Assembly: GCA_034440575.1 (NCBI GenBank)
Contig: JAOTOL010001655.1
Location: 2,461,001-2,525,000, forward strand
DNA length: 64,000 nucleotides
DNA from: Imbricaverruca yamaguchii
Lineage: Eukaryota; Arthropoda; Thecostraca; Neoverrucidae
Direction: 5' to 3'
Part shown: piece after piece, positions 23,526 through 34,081 of the stretch
How positions within the stretch are numbered: position 1 is the stretch's first letter
Layout of the letters: every line of letters starts with the position of its first letter
Notes under the pieces: generated by a model
Database searches by the model: none
What the model was told of the DNA's origin: nothing
Seen by the model: only the letters and a program-made list of their open reading frames with translations
Program-made: the position numbers and the translations under genes

Positions 23526-24432
23526 ATCGGTGAGATGGCAGATGTGGGGAACTCAGTGATGTCCATGACATTCCGCTGTTCGACTGCATAGCCGTCGGCG
23601 GTCACATCGTGTCCACAGTAGCTAACCGACGACACGGCAAACACCAGCTTGCCGGAGTGCAGCGTGATGCCGGCTGCATCACACCGCTCCAAGACTTGAA
23701 TCACGTATTGCAGGTGCTCTGCATACTGGCAGTCGCGTGCCAGCACGTCGTCAACGATTTTGCGCGTACAACTGATGCCGGGGAGGGCTTGGTCACCTCG
23801 CCGGTTATATTCGTCTCCGCTGGTCGAGAGACCTTGACGCAGTCGGAGCATTCGGAACCGACCTCGTAGCGTAATGAAGCAGGCGAGGTCCTGGTCACGG
23901 GAGTCTAGTGGGACCTGGAAGTAATATGATCGGGCGTCGAGCTTCGTGAAGTAGCGCGCACCCCGACAGCGATGGTGGAGACCGCCTCCTGCGGTATGCA
24001 TACTGGGTGGGCGCCACGCCGAACGAACTCGTTCAAGCGGGTGAAGTCGACAGTCAGGTGCACTGACGATCCATGGCTGTCGGCAGGATCTGTGCGTTTC
24101 GCCACTGGGACGATGGTGTGGCACCAGTCGGTGGGAAAATCCACAGGAGCGATGACGCCTTGCTCCGGGAGTTCATCCAACTGCTGAGTGATATCATCCT
24201 GCCACGCAAAGGGGATGGGCGGAGCTACTGCATACGGACGAGGGTCGTCCGTGAGCTCGATACGTGCCGGGCAACCAGCCATTTCACGAAGAGGCGGGGC
24301 CGTGCTGAAGACCCGTGGGAATGCTTCTTGATGATGAATGAATGATGAAATGAATGAGCTCCGCCAGGTGAGCTGCTCGTTGCTGCCGGGAAGGCTCCCC
24401 AAGAGCCGGATCCCAGGTCGGGAGCGGCCCAC
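23504..24432 (-). pseudogene. Gypsy-like reverse transcriptase, fingers and palm, frameshifted
   Basis: Two overlapping frames. 23905-24432 carries the RT N-terminal signature (QLDELPEQGVIAPVDFPTDW, VDFTRLNEFV). 23504-24124 carries FTKLDARSYYFQVPLD, FRMLRLRQGL and the catalytic region. There the usual Y-x-D-D reads KIVDDVLARD, so the Tyr is missing although both Asp remain. The frame change near 23920-24000 and the altered motif indicate decay. Confidence 0.8.
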
Positions 24433-25680
24433 GAACAGAACAGGTCACTGGATCATCCGACCTGTGTGCCAGCGTATGGCTCGTGCAGACTCTTCGTCGG
24501 TGCGGTGAGCGCACCGGTGCTTCTTCTCGCGTCCTCGTAGAGGTGCTGCCATCTTGAATCTCGAACGTGAGTTTCTTGCAGCGCAGCTAGTAATGGTTTA
24601 TGTTGCAATAATTTATATGTGAATTATATGAATTGGCATGGAAGGCCACCGGTGTTCCACTGCAGAAAAAGTTCCATTGCCGAACGCGGTTAATGGCTGT
24701 TGGTGTTCTTATACTGGGGTGGTGTCGGTGTCGAGTTGGGGAAAAGGGTTGAACCTGTGAACGGAGAGAGGACTGGGAGGTGACCCAGGCATGGGTGGTG
24801 GTTGCTTGGATCTGGCCGCACGGGTCATGAGAGTTGATTGGGTATAGTGGCGGCGGGATTTGCGCTTTGGAGGCGCGGTGGGTTCGGACGGGATTCGTTG
24901 GTCTGAAGTTGTGGGTTCGACGGGCTTTGCAAAAGTGGCAGGTGCGGTCTGGCCTGAGACGAGTGTTCAGATGAGTGCAGAGGTCAAGAAAGTCGCCAAC
25001 TTGCCTACGCTGGTAGGTAGCAAGATTGGCCCTCAATGTCTCACTCAAGTAGCAATTTATCCATGACGTATTGAAATAAAAAGTAGCGACTGGTCACGAA
25101 TGCTTTCCACAAAAACTAGTTTTGTAGCGAACAGAAGACATCCAGATCATGAAATATCACTGACTAAAAGGCTGCTCCAGTATTGAGTGATGCTGCATTA
25201 CCCCACGGGTTTGCCCATGACATCGGTGGTTGCTTAATTAAAACAGTACTATTTTGGTACTGAGTATCCGTTTACGAACCATATTATTCCAAGACCCATC
25301 TCTATGCCATTGTATAGAGAAGGATGAATCGCCAACGCGTACTTCACCAGGTAACAAGTGCTGGTAACTTTGATTGTGTTATTGGGGGTGATATGCACAT
25401 AAAAACATGTATTTCACAGGATGCTAAATTTTGAGCCTTTTAAATAATAAATTAAACTATAATTAGTTGATTTATGGTCATATCAATGAAAAACTAGCAG
25501 CAGAAACCACAAAAGAACCATAGTACAGGAACAAATAACGCCAACGCGACCGCCAACGTCTCGGTAACGTTACTTGAGTTATCTCGCGGCGATCATGGCC
25601 ATTACGTCGCCACAAAATCGGCGTATGCGTGAAGCAAGAGACACCATCTCACCGACACGGTTTGACCGACACCATCTCGC
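24433..25680. other. Non-coding stretch
   Basis: No gene recognised. A minus-strand frame of 153 codons at 24587-25048 is rich in P, H and R and has no family resemblance. It may be Gypsy leader DNA. Confidence 0.35.
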
Positions 25681-25986
25681 CGACATGGACGATCTCGGCA
25701 ACCGCTGCCTCGATCTTCATGAAACCTACACCAAACGATCGCCAGTGTGCCAGAGGCGTGCGGTTTGGACTTTCGTGACCTTGGGTCAGGTCAAAGGTCA
25801 CCAAATCGCAGAAAAACATAATTTTAGGCTCACCGACATGGCCGATCTCGGCAACCGCTGCCTCGATCTTCATGAAACCTACACCAAACGATCGCCAGTG
25901 TGCCAGAGGCGTGCGGTTTGGACTTTCGTGACCTTGGGTCAGGTCAAAGGTCACCAAATCGCAGAAAAACACAATTTTTGGCTCAC
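25681..25986. repeat. 153-bp tandem duplication, each unit with a DR1 motif
   Basis: Two nearly identical 153-bp units start at 25681 and 25834; the first bases of a third start at 25987. The length is 51 codons, so frames stay open on both strands. Each unit contains AGGTCAAAGGTCA (25788-25800 and 25941-25953), a perfect direct repeat with 1-bp spacing, preceded by tgaccttgggtc. The block sits directly upstream of the hAT-like reading frame. Confidence 0.9.
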
Positions 25987-26125
25987 CGACATGACTGGAC
26001 GAAATTCGAGAAGCACGACGTACTTCCAGCTCAGTTTAGGTCGATGCGAATCAGTGTCGCAGAACACTTCAGGGGTACGCGCCACATGAAAAAGGCCCAA
26101 GCGCGGGAGGAGGAGAGCGAGCGCA

Positions 26126-26794
26126 GTGCCGCACACCTACTTTGAAGAGCTCTTGTACCTACAGAAAGAGAAGGGCGTCAGAGTGGGTAAAATCAACCAC
26201 TCTGCTGATTTTGTTCGAAGAATGCGACGTGATTTGGTCAGCACCATGCACTCTAAGCTGATGGAGTTCTTGATGCGTCAGCCATGCGTGGCTCTGTGCG
26301 CTGACAAAGTGACTATCGCCAGATGCACAGTCGACGTGACCGCCATACTAGCAGTGGTGCCTGATGCCCCCAATGAGCATATGGTGCAAACATTCGTTGT
26401 TGCGGCTCCTGTTGTCAGCGATCATTCTGGCGATGGTCTAGCGAGAGAGATTGCTGGAACACTAGAACAGGTGGGAGTGACTCACCCTGATCAACTGGCT
26501 GCGATTTGCAAGGACGGGAAATACCTGCAAAACAGTGTGCCACTGAAGCTGCTGAAGATCATGGCTGTTACTGATCCCTCCAAGCATTCAAAGCCATGCG
26601 TGCCAGCGCTGTGGGATGCGGCACACCTCATGGAGCTCGCTGACCGAGACAGCAGGAAGGAGTGTGCCTGGATCTACACTACCATTGCCGTCATGACATC
26701 TGTTACAAAACGTCATACCCATGGTAAAGGTCTAGAGGACCTCAAGGTGGCTGCACCCAAGCGCAGTGAACGAGTTCTACAGCAAAAGCTCTAG
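26126..26794 (+). pseudogene. hAT-like catalytic-core segment
   Basis: Longest single frame of the relic (222 codons). The first acidic catalytic position is probably D in LCADKVT and the second D in ICKDGKYL. The insert region has the conserved WDAAHLMELAD histidine. It ends at TAG, after which the same frame continues with clear homology, so this is one substitution away from a longer frame. Confidence 0.8.
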
Positions 26795-28033
26795 TCAGAA
26801 ACAAGGTTTTCTGGCCACGCCGCAAACACCATGAAAGTATTCCCCACACACTGCGCAATATACCGCAATCTTCTGGCAGCTCGGGTCCAGGACGGTACTG
26901 CAGATGGAGAAGCTCTATGGGATCTTCAGCGGCTTGCAGGTGTGTTTGTCTCTGATGAAGCCAGTTGCTGTTTCGGTGTGTCCGTAGATCATACATGTAC
27001 ATGTACTTGCGAACTAAAATAATTTGAATTTGTCTGACCAGTAGTTATGGGCGCAAAATGATTTCAGATGTCGACGTGCCATACAATTCCAACCATCGTC
27101 ACCATCTGACCACTAGTTAGTTAAATCGCGTGCTTAACTTCGTTGTTCAAAGCCATGCATGTCGTCGAACATCAGCAATTCGATATTTCTGAACGTAATC
27201 TCCATTTCCTGGTTGTTGTAGAAATCTCAGCCATCTTTTCTGTCTGTTGTGCTGATGCCTTTTCTATATCCGTGCATTTTTCGTTTTTCGTGTGTTAGAG
27301 AAGTAATTTAACTGGTGCACTTTCAGATAAGCATTCATCATGCGAAGTGCTGCCCTCCACGATATCTATACGGTGATCGCCGAGTGCAGCATGTCCCAGC
27401 AGCACATCCAGAGACTACCTTGGGAACGTCAAGCTGCTTTCGACGCCATGGTGACGAAGCTAGACGAGATGACTGACGCTGTGTAGATCGGTGGTCTTGG
27501 ATCCTGACGAGCTCTGGCCGACCCCCTTCCGCATCAAGGGTGTATTACTGCTGATGAGGTTAGTGTGGCAGTCAGTGATATTTATATTCCACTGGCTTCA
27601 GCTTTTATTTTAACTTGTACGTAATCGTAACACGCCGTTGTTCCGTGTTCCGTCCCACAGCTGCCTTCACGCTGTCACACCTACTAATACCTGTTTCAAA
27701 ATTGGTAAAGGACTAGTAAAATTTTTTCAATTATTCAATTAGTTAGGGACTAGTTAAAATTGGGGTGGGGTGTCCTCTTATAAACGGTTTTGCCTGATTA
27801 TTTGGCACCTTGGAGCTTTGATTGTCCTATCTGAAAATAGGAAATGTTCTAAATATTTTGAAGTTCTGCAGTCATACATGTCGCAAAAATGTAAAACGTC
27901 GGAATCTGTCAGCAGGTTACTGCAGACGCGACTTTGACGGCCCATGCCCGAGAATGCCTCTCCCCTCGCTGGGAAATCCCGCCTCTTTGGCAAATTCCAA
28001 AATATATTCCTTACCTTGTCTGCCCTTTCTCAG

Positions 28034-28810
28034 GCTGGATATATTGACACCTTTGTGTCCTGCCTCGTCGCCAAGATGTGCGCGAGGAGACGTAGCGTAA
28101 ATGTCAAAGGGCGAGACCTGGGCTCCACCAACCGGACGCTGAATGGAGCCATGGACGACCTGCAGGGTGTTGGTGACCTCTGCCAGCTCCGCCGGTTGCT
28201 GCACGATTCTAGTGTCATCTTGATCACGTCAGCGGTGGATCAACTGGCCTTAGAGAGGTTGATTCCTCCTTCCTCTGTGGCTTCAAAGGAGAGTGTGCTC
28301 GCCGCTTGGCGCTGCGTGAGGCGCTGCCCTGATGAGGACAATCGAGGACTTTACAAGTTGCTTTTTGAGGCGGCGGACGGGAATCCGTTGATTGGTGCAT
28401 ATGTGCCACTGGTCACCAGAATATGGCTTATCAGCCCAGCAGAGTCGGTGGTCGAAAGCATGGCGAGTGTGATTGGTGAGGTGTTTGGAGCCCACCGGCA
28501 ACTTGATCATGCAAACGCCGCGAATGAGCTGATTATTCGTTGGAACGGTCCGGAGCCAGAGCGAGCTGGTCCTCTGCTGGACTTACTGCAGACAAAGCAG
28601 TCTTACCGCTTCCGACGCATAGGGTCTACCCTGAGAATTCAGGAGGCGTTTGAAGGCACCGTTATGCAGCGGCATGGAAGCAACGGCATGGAAGCAAGAA
28701 GTGCGCTCGATCGGTGGTATTTTGCACCCCATAAGGTTTCTCACGCCGCAAAACGTGCGATTGTCTCGCAAAATCCATGCTATCTTGTGACTGATATGCT
28801 ATCAATTTAG
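28034..28810 (+). pseudogene. hAT-like C-terminal (dimerisation) segment
   Basis: An open frame of about 258 codons after a strong 3' splice-site-like sequence. It begins AGYIDTFVSCLVAKMCARR and includes WRCVRRCPDEDNRGLYKLL, RIWLISPAESVVESMASV and HANAANELIIRWNGPEPE. It is intact to its TAG stop, so this block alone shows no decay. Confidence 0.75.
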
Positions 28811-30365
28811 TTCATCATGGCCATACAGTATCTTTCGTTGCATTTTATTTAGACATGTGGATTGCGGTCTAGTATGTAATATGCTATTGTAACATCTTCC
28901 CATTGTCTGGTCACATAACATGGCGGCTGTAGTGGAAGGATGATGGCAAAATAGTGTAAGTTCGCTTAAGCCGGACTCAGGTTGCAAAAAGTGCATGTTT
29001 TGTTCTCGTAGGTAGCAGTCTAGAAACATTCTTGACCTCTGGATGAGTGTTTGGCCTCAGAGTGCTGGCCTCAGACGAGGTTTTGGAGCGGGTTTGAGTG
29101 GGTGTGCATGATGTGGTGGGAGGTTCGGTCTGGCAGGAGATTGCGGTCGTGGACTTGCAGGTGGTCTGGGTGGATGTGGCGGCATTACTTCTAGGACTTG
29201 GTTTTGGAGCTCTTGGTTTGGTTTGTTTCTAATTGAGGTGCATTGTTTTCCGATTTAAGGTCATTTGAAACAAGCACGTCTAAGTCTCATTCCTTAACAA
29301 TTTGGTCAATAACACGTCTCGAAGATTTAGACAACAAAATATACTGCTAAATCAATTTTAAAGTATTGTCTTTTGCCGCCACATAGTAGTTTTTGGTCGA
29401 ACGATATTTTCTTCATTCCAAAGATATACCAGTTTGAAAAGATCAGTACATGGCATGATGAAATGTTGCTGTGTCATCGTACAGGAAAAATCAATGGTTA
29501 GAGACATGTTTGAAAACAACACCGAATCGTGTCCGAGGACGAAGGTAACACTAAGACAAAATATTAACTAAATCTGAGGGGTGAGGTGTTACGCTGTGAC
29601 CCCGACGGCTCAGTTCCCATCGAATGGTCATAATTATAAAGCATCCCTTGGAGACTGGCCATTTTTACCTTTCAGACAGCTACATATGAATTGTCGTAGC
29701 GTTGAGGAACGGGTGGGAGGGAACGAAAACCATCTTGAAGTTGCCTTTTCCCATGCAACACCCATAATATCAATCTTAAACTCGTCCAAATTACAGAGTT
29801 GCTGCCCCCTCCCAAAATGGTTCCTACGTCCATGATTACAGATATCGTTATTTTGTTCCACTCAGTTTGAATTTCAGTTAGTATTGGAAGACAAGCAACT
29901 TCAGAGGACAACCACCTTACTGGTAAACATGAAACGAGCGTGCAGTTACTTTTATTATCCGGCCATTCGCAAGTGATTTATTTAAAGTGATCACGAACTG
30001 ATATTCACTTGCAACCTTACACAAACCTATATTTTTTTTACTGTCAGCGAGTATTTATCATGTAATTGAACGCGAATGGTTCGTCATATCCTCGCGAATG
30101 TGCGCGAAGGTTCGCGGACTATCATGATTTTCTAGTCCTCATCCATCTACTTCCTCTTCGAATCGGCATCACCCATCCAATACTTGCTGTCATTTACCAC
30201 TGCAAAACATACATTGGCCACCTTCTCCATTTCGACAAACTCAGACCGTGGCAGTGTGGCAAGCGCAGGGCTAAGTCCATTTCACCAATTGGTGCCGCCA
30301 CTAGATCTCTACCAGTAAAATCGTCCTCACTCTGCGGGGTCAATTTATATTTATTACCATTTCGT
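28811..30365. other. Non-coding stretch
   Basis: No gene recognised. Short open frames at 29581-29911 have no family resemblance. Confidence 0.45.
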
Positions 30366-31215
30366 CATTTATTTATTTATTTATTTATTTATTCATTTAT
30401 TTATTTTACAATACATTCCCTCCACGTACAGTGGCTATTATGGACAGTCTGGGTATAACTCACAGATATTTGCAAAGGAAGGATAGATTTGTGGTCAATA
30501 GTGGGAACAGATGTGCAACAAACATTCATACATCAACATAATACAATGCCAATATCACTATCTGCACTACACACAGCGTGCTTGCAACACAAGCTATAAA
30601 CGAGTGGTGTGTAGACGTGGTAGAAAAGCGATGGCCTAAAGGTGACTTCATAGTGTACACATATTCATTGTGTAAGTTTTTTGTGTCAATATTGCTCTTA
30701 GTGGAGATACGCTAGTGCGTGTTTCTTGAAGTTAGACATCCTCGATGTTTTTGATTCAGTATGAGGTTTTTTATAGTGGAAAACAGACGAGTAGAGAAAT
30801 CTCCTGCGGCCAGCCTCTCTGTGTATGGCTGGCAGGTGCAGGTGGTCATTTGCACGTGTGTGACGGTTTCGCAGGGTAGAGTTTGCAGTGATTTGACCGG
30901 CAATGTGCGTAAGTTCAGCCGTCAGAATGATCTTGTGGAGGAGTAAGTAGGAGACCCATCTCGTTACGGGCATCAGAAATATGATCAAATTTCCGTAGAC
31001 CTGACAAGACAAGTGGCGAAGTTAATGATCTTGTCTAGTCTGTGGATGTTTGTTGACAACCCGTTCCCGTAAACAGATATGCAGTGGCGGATATTTGATA
31101 TAACTAGGCTTTTGACTATAGTGAAGAGGGTACTGATCGGAAACTGGTGACGCAGATGGTTCAGGGCCATAATAAACCCGATGCACTTGCGGACCACAAC
31201 AGCTACATGGGAATC
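30366..31215 (-). mobile_element. LINE-B, 3' part (C-terminus, 3' UTR, (AAAT)n tail)
   Basis: This is the downstream piece of a non-LTR retrotransposon split by LINE-A copy 2. The minus strand gives YDSHVAVVVRKCIGFIMALN, FTIVKSLVISNIRHCISVYG and NIHRLDKIINFATCLV. After a frameshift near 31000 it gives HREAGRRRFLYSSVFHYKK and NFKKHALAYL with a stop. The UTR runs to a tetranucleotide tail, seen as atttatttatttatt at about 30366-30410 on the + strand. Confidence 0.85.
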
Positions 31216-31676
31216 ATAAAGACATAAAGACAAAAGATTAGTGCAACTATGAGCCACAAGGGCCCTTCTTGGTTGCACTCTGTACACTGCACCAGTTGCC
31301 CACCAAATCTGTCAATCTGGCCTCCCTGTACTACCGAAAAGCAAGCCCTCTATTCTTATTATGATTGTCTATGCTGTTTTTAAAGATGTTCAGTGTGCTG
31401 CTACTGACAATGTTTTCTGGCAGCTGGTTCCAGTGTTCTACTACCCTGTTGGTGAAGAAAGTCTGCCTTAACCTTGTTCTCCTGTAGTTAACTTTAATTT
31501 TGAATTTATGACCTCTAATTGCATCATTTCTGTTCAATTCAAACCTTTCCCCAAGATGAGGTTAGTATCAGTGACTGATGAGTCACTGAGAGCACTTTGC
31601 CACCCATCAAGTATGGAGCCTTCATATGCTGCTTACCTACATGCATGATTTTGCACTTATCAAAATTAAATTTCAT

Positions 31677-32546
31677 TTACCATTCTTCGGACCACTTCTC
31701 AAGTTCGTCTAAGTCTTTTTGCAACAAGATATGCTCATTTTGACCTGTTATTGCCCAAAAGACCTTCAAATCATCCGCAAATGTCAAAACTTTACTGCTT
31801 ATGCCACTTTCAATGTTATTTACAAATACAATGAACAGTAGTGGCCCCAGTACTGACCCCTGGGGGACTCCACTAAGAACATTTTGCCATGATGACTTCA
31901 TACCACTTAGCATCACTCTTTGCTGTCTACCTGAAAGCCACAACTCTATCCATTTTAAGATGCTACCTGCAATACCATGGGCCTGAAACTGTATCATTAA
32001 CCATTTATGGGGTACCTTGTCAAAGGCCTTACTAAAATCAAGATATGCTACATCAACCTGATTTCCCTGATCAAATTGTTCTGGGGGGAAGTTCAAAAAG
32101 TCCAAGAGATTTGTGAGACACAATCGTCCTTTTCTAAACCCATGTTGAGTATCTTGAATCAATTTGTTTTCTTCCAGATAACTAACTATTATATCCTTGA
32201 TCATTGATTCGAGTACCTTGCAGACTAGGGATGTGAGACATAATGGCCTATAGTTTTCAACGTTCCCTCTTTCTCCTTTCTGGAAAATAGGAACTACATT
32301 TACCCTTTTCCAATCTGTTGGAATTTCATTTTGTGAAACTGATCTACAAAATATTATACTAAGTGGAAATTCCAGTTCCTTTTCAGTTTCCCGAAACACC
32401 CTAGCATAAATTTCATCAGGTCCTGCTGCCTTGTTTAGCTTTATTTTCCTGATATGATTGTAAACAACATCACTATCAATGAAATCAACATCATTTGTCA
32501 GATCCCATGTCACTGAACTAAGGTGTACTGTCGGCAGATTGGTCAT
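31677..32546 (-). pseudogene. LINE-A copy 2 reverse transcriptase core
   Basis: A 289-codon frame. Contains AAGPDEIYARVFRE, PTDWKRVNVVPIFQKGER, NYRPLCLTSLVCKVLE, YLDFSKAFDKVPH, LSGVPQGSVLGPLLFIVF and LTFADDLKVF, so the three catalytic Asp sites are intact. It stops prematurely after EKWSEEW, where copies 1 and 3 continue QMKFNFDKCKIMHVGK. Confidence 0.9.
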
Positions 32547-32709
32547 ATCTTCCTATGTAAACACCGATTTAAGCTGCTTGCTCAGCCCCTCAACCATCTC
32601 ATTATCCTCACCCAATGTAGTCCCGTTTACTTCCAGTGGACCAATTGTGCTAGAAACTTTATTCAGCTTGTAGAAACTAAATAACTTTTTACTGTCCCAA
32701 TTACAGTTT

Positions 32710-33764
32710 CTAGCTAAATCCAGTTCTTTTGCTCGCTTTGCTGCTCTGGTTTTTTTTTGCTTCACAGTGTCTAGTTTTTCTATGCGCCTTTAGATTAATG
32801 ACATTTGAGGCTTCTTTAAAGACTCTAAATGCAGTTTTATTAGCTTTAATTGCTTGTATCAAGTCTGGTGTAAGCCATGCTGGCTTTCCCACCCTTCTTT
32901 TGCGTCTTTGCTTTTGGGGGACATGTCTAATCTGAATTTCCTTCAAGTAAGATTTGAACTTTTCCAAGATTTCACAGGCATTTAAATTGGAGAATTCTTC
33001 TTCCCATCTGATGGCACTTAAAGCCGCTCTCATGCAGTCAAAGTCTGCTCTGTTGAAATGTGGAGCCTTCACCAAATTACTCTCAATAATGTCCCCTTCA
33101 TGTGCCTTGAATCTAACTATGTTATGATCACTTCTTCCCAGAGTTTCACCTACAGTCAAGCCTTGAACCAAGTCACTTAAATCCGAAAATACAAGGTCAA
33201 AGAATGAGCCATGCCTGGTAGGTTCCGATACAAACTGGTGTAAGAATAGGTCCTCTTCAAGGCACTTCCTAAACATTTTGCATGATGGGAGCCAACACCA
33301 GCATTTTCATAACCTTTTAGATTAATGTCACCAAGAATAAGGCACTTCCTCTTAAAGTTTTCACTGATTTCCTCACAAATCGCCTTGTCAAGCTCCAGTT
33401 GCTGAGAATGTGGCAGGGTTTCTGATCGGTAGAAAGCTTCCATCCTCAGGGTATCGCTGTTGCTTTTTCCCACAGTGACATCAAGCCAAGTGGACTCCAC
33501 AGACACATTTTTATCCCCACCTGCTACTTCTTGAGAACTGAATAAGGTATTCATATAGAGCATTACACCACCCCCTTTCATTGCTGGACCCCTATTGCAC
33601 GAAAATATATTGCATCCCTGGATCTCATAGTCCTGCAAGTTAACTCCAAAATACCCTTCACTGACCCATGCCTCCGTAATGCAAACAAAATCTGGTTTCT
33701 CCTCAGCAACATAACACTTGAACTCATCAAATTTGGACCGGATACTCTGAGCATTAAACATCAT
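32710..33764 (-). pseudogene. LINE-A copy 2 endonuclease (APE type), frameshifted
   Basis: 33177-33764 carries MMFNAQSIRSKFDEFK, PDFVCITEAWVSEGY and LILGDINLKGYE (the usual G-D-F-N is GDIN). 32710-33276 continues with a block containing SDLSDLVQGLTV and LGRSDHNIVRFK, the S-D-H active-site motif, then the linker KPAWLTPDLIQAIKANKTAF. The two frames meet near 33270. In a live element this nuclease nicks the target DNA. Confidence 0.85.
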
Positions 33765-33982
33765 ACACTTAACAAATGCTCCATAACCACCTTTGCATTT
33801 TTCATACTGAGGAGTTCTTTTATCACTAGATGAACTATCTTAACTATAAACTTTATCATTCTGTCTCCTTGAACTACTGCTGTCCCTATTTGCTGACTTC
33901 GAGGTTATATTGCCTTGGCTGACACTAATGGAATATTCCTGAGTTGGCAATGCAATTTCATCCCTCCCCACCCCATTTACTA

Positions 33983-34076
33983 GTTTCCCTGAAGGACATG
34001 CTCATACACTTTGCCTAACACATGGACCCCCTTCTCAGAGAAGTGCAGGCCATCCCTCTGGTAGAGGTCCCTGATA
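33983..34076 (-). pseudogene. LINE-A ORF1 C-terminal end (SGNH-esterase-like)
   Basis: The last 30 or so codons, RDLYQRDGLHFSEKGVHVLG through to a TAG TAA double stop. DGLHFSEKG fits the D-x-x-H block of SGNH hydrolases found in CR1 ORF1 proteins. The 5' remainder is absent because the element was truncated on insertion. Confidence 0.6.
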
Positions 34077-34081
34077 GAATC

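Larger units (their letters stand above)
22392..24432 (-). mobile_element. Gypsy-like LTR retrotransposon pol relic
   Basis: Minus-strand reverse transcriptase, RNase H and the zinc-binding start of integrase, in Ty3/Gypsy order and broken by frameshifts. No LTR, gag, protease or integrase core was found, and the element is cut after the zinc-binding region at 22392. It is an old chromosomal relic. Confidence 0.85.
25987..28810 (+). pseudogene. hAT-like transposase gene (ZNF862/KIAA1586-like), broken
   Basis: Relic of a cut-and-paste transposase with an RNase H-like catalytic fold. The N-terminal segment WTKFEKHDVLPAQFRSM runs into SERSAAHLL. After a +1 frameshift near 26130, ELLYLQKEKGVRVGKINHS and LCADKVTIARCTVDVTAILAVV follow, then LAAICKDGKYL and KPCVPALWDAAHLMELAD. 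A single in-frame TAG at 26792-26794 interrupts the frame, which resumes as SETRFSGHAANTMKVFPTH to about 27010. A second block at 27331-27558 (LHDIYTVIAE, IQRLPWERQAAFDAMV) follows a good acceptor (gcactttcag). A third block from 28034 to TAG 28808-28810 follows tgccctttctcag and holds the C-terminal dimerisation signature AESVVESMASVIGEVF and NELIIRWNGP. The intron-like gaps are notable. The stop and frame breaks argue against function. Confidence 0.8.
31216..34076 (-). mobile_element. LINE-A copy 2: longest CR1-like copy, inserted in LINE-B
   Basis: It runs from the end of ORF1 (34076) through endonuclease and RT to the 3' octamer repeats (TGTCTTTA-like, 31216-31240). Both edges are sharp: gaatc at 31211-31215 and 34077-34081 is the duplicated target site inside LINE-B. 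ORF1 ends at about 33985 with RDLYQRDGLHFSEKGVHVLG; the D-G-L-H motif fits the C-terminus of the SGNH esterase in CR1 ORF1 proteins. An internal deletion of about 390 bp (relative to copy 1) lies near 31558-31582 and has a short filler. Confidence 0.9.

Noticed and set aside
22392..24432. Intact retrovirus-like element
   Set aside because: No LTRs, gag, protease, integrase core or envelope-like frame; frameshifts and altered catalytic residues show an old Gypsy-like relic.
32479..32673. + strand frames opposite LINE copies (also 10918-11112 and 47277-47468)
   Set aside because: Antisense shadows of the LINE reverse transcriptase.
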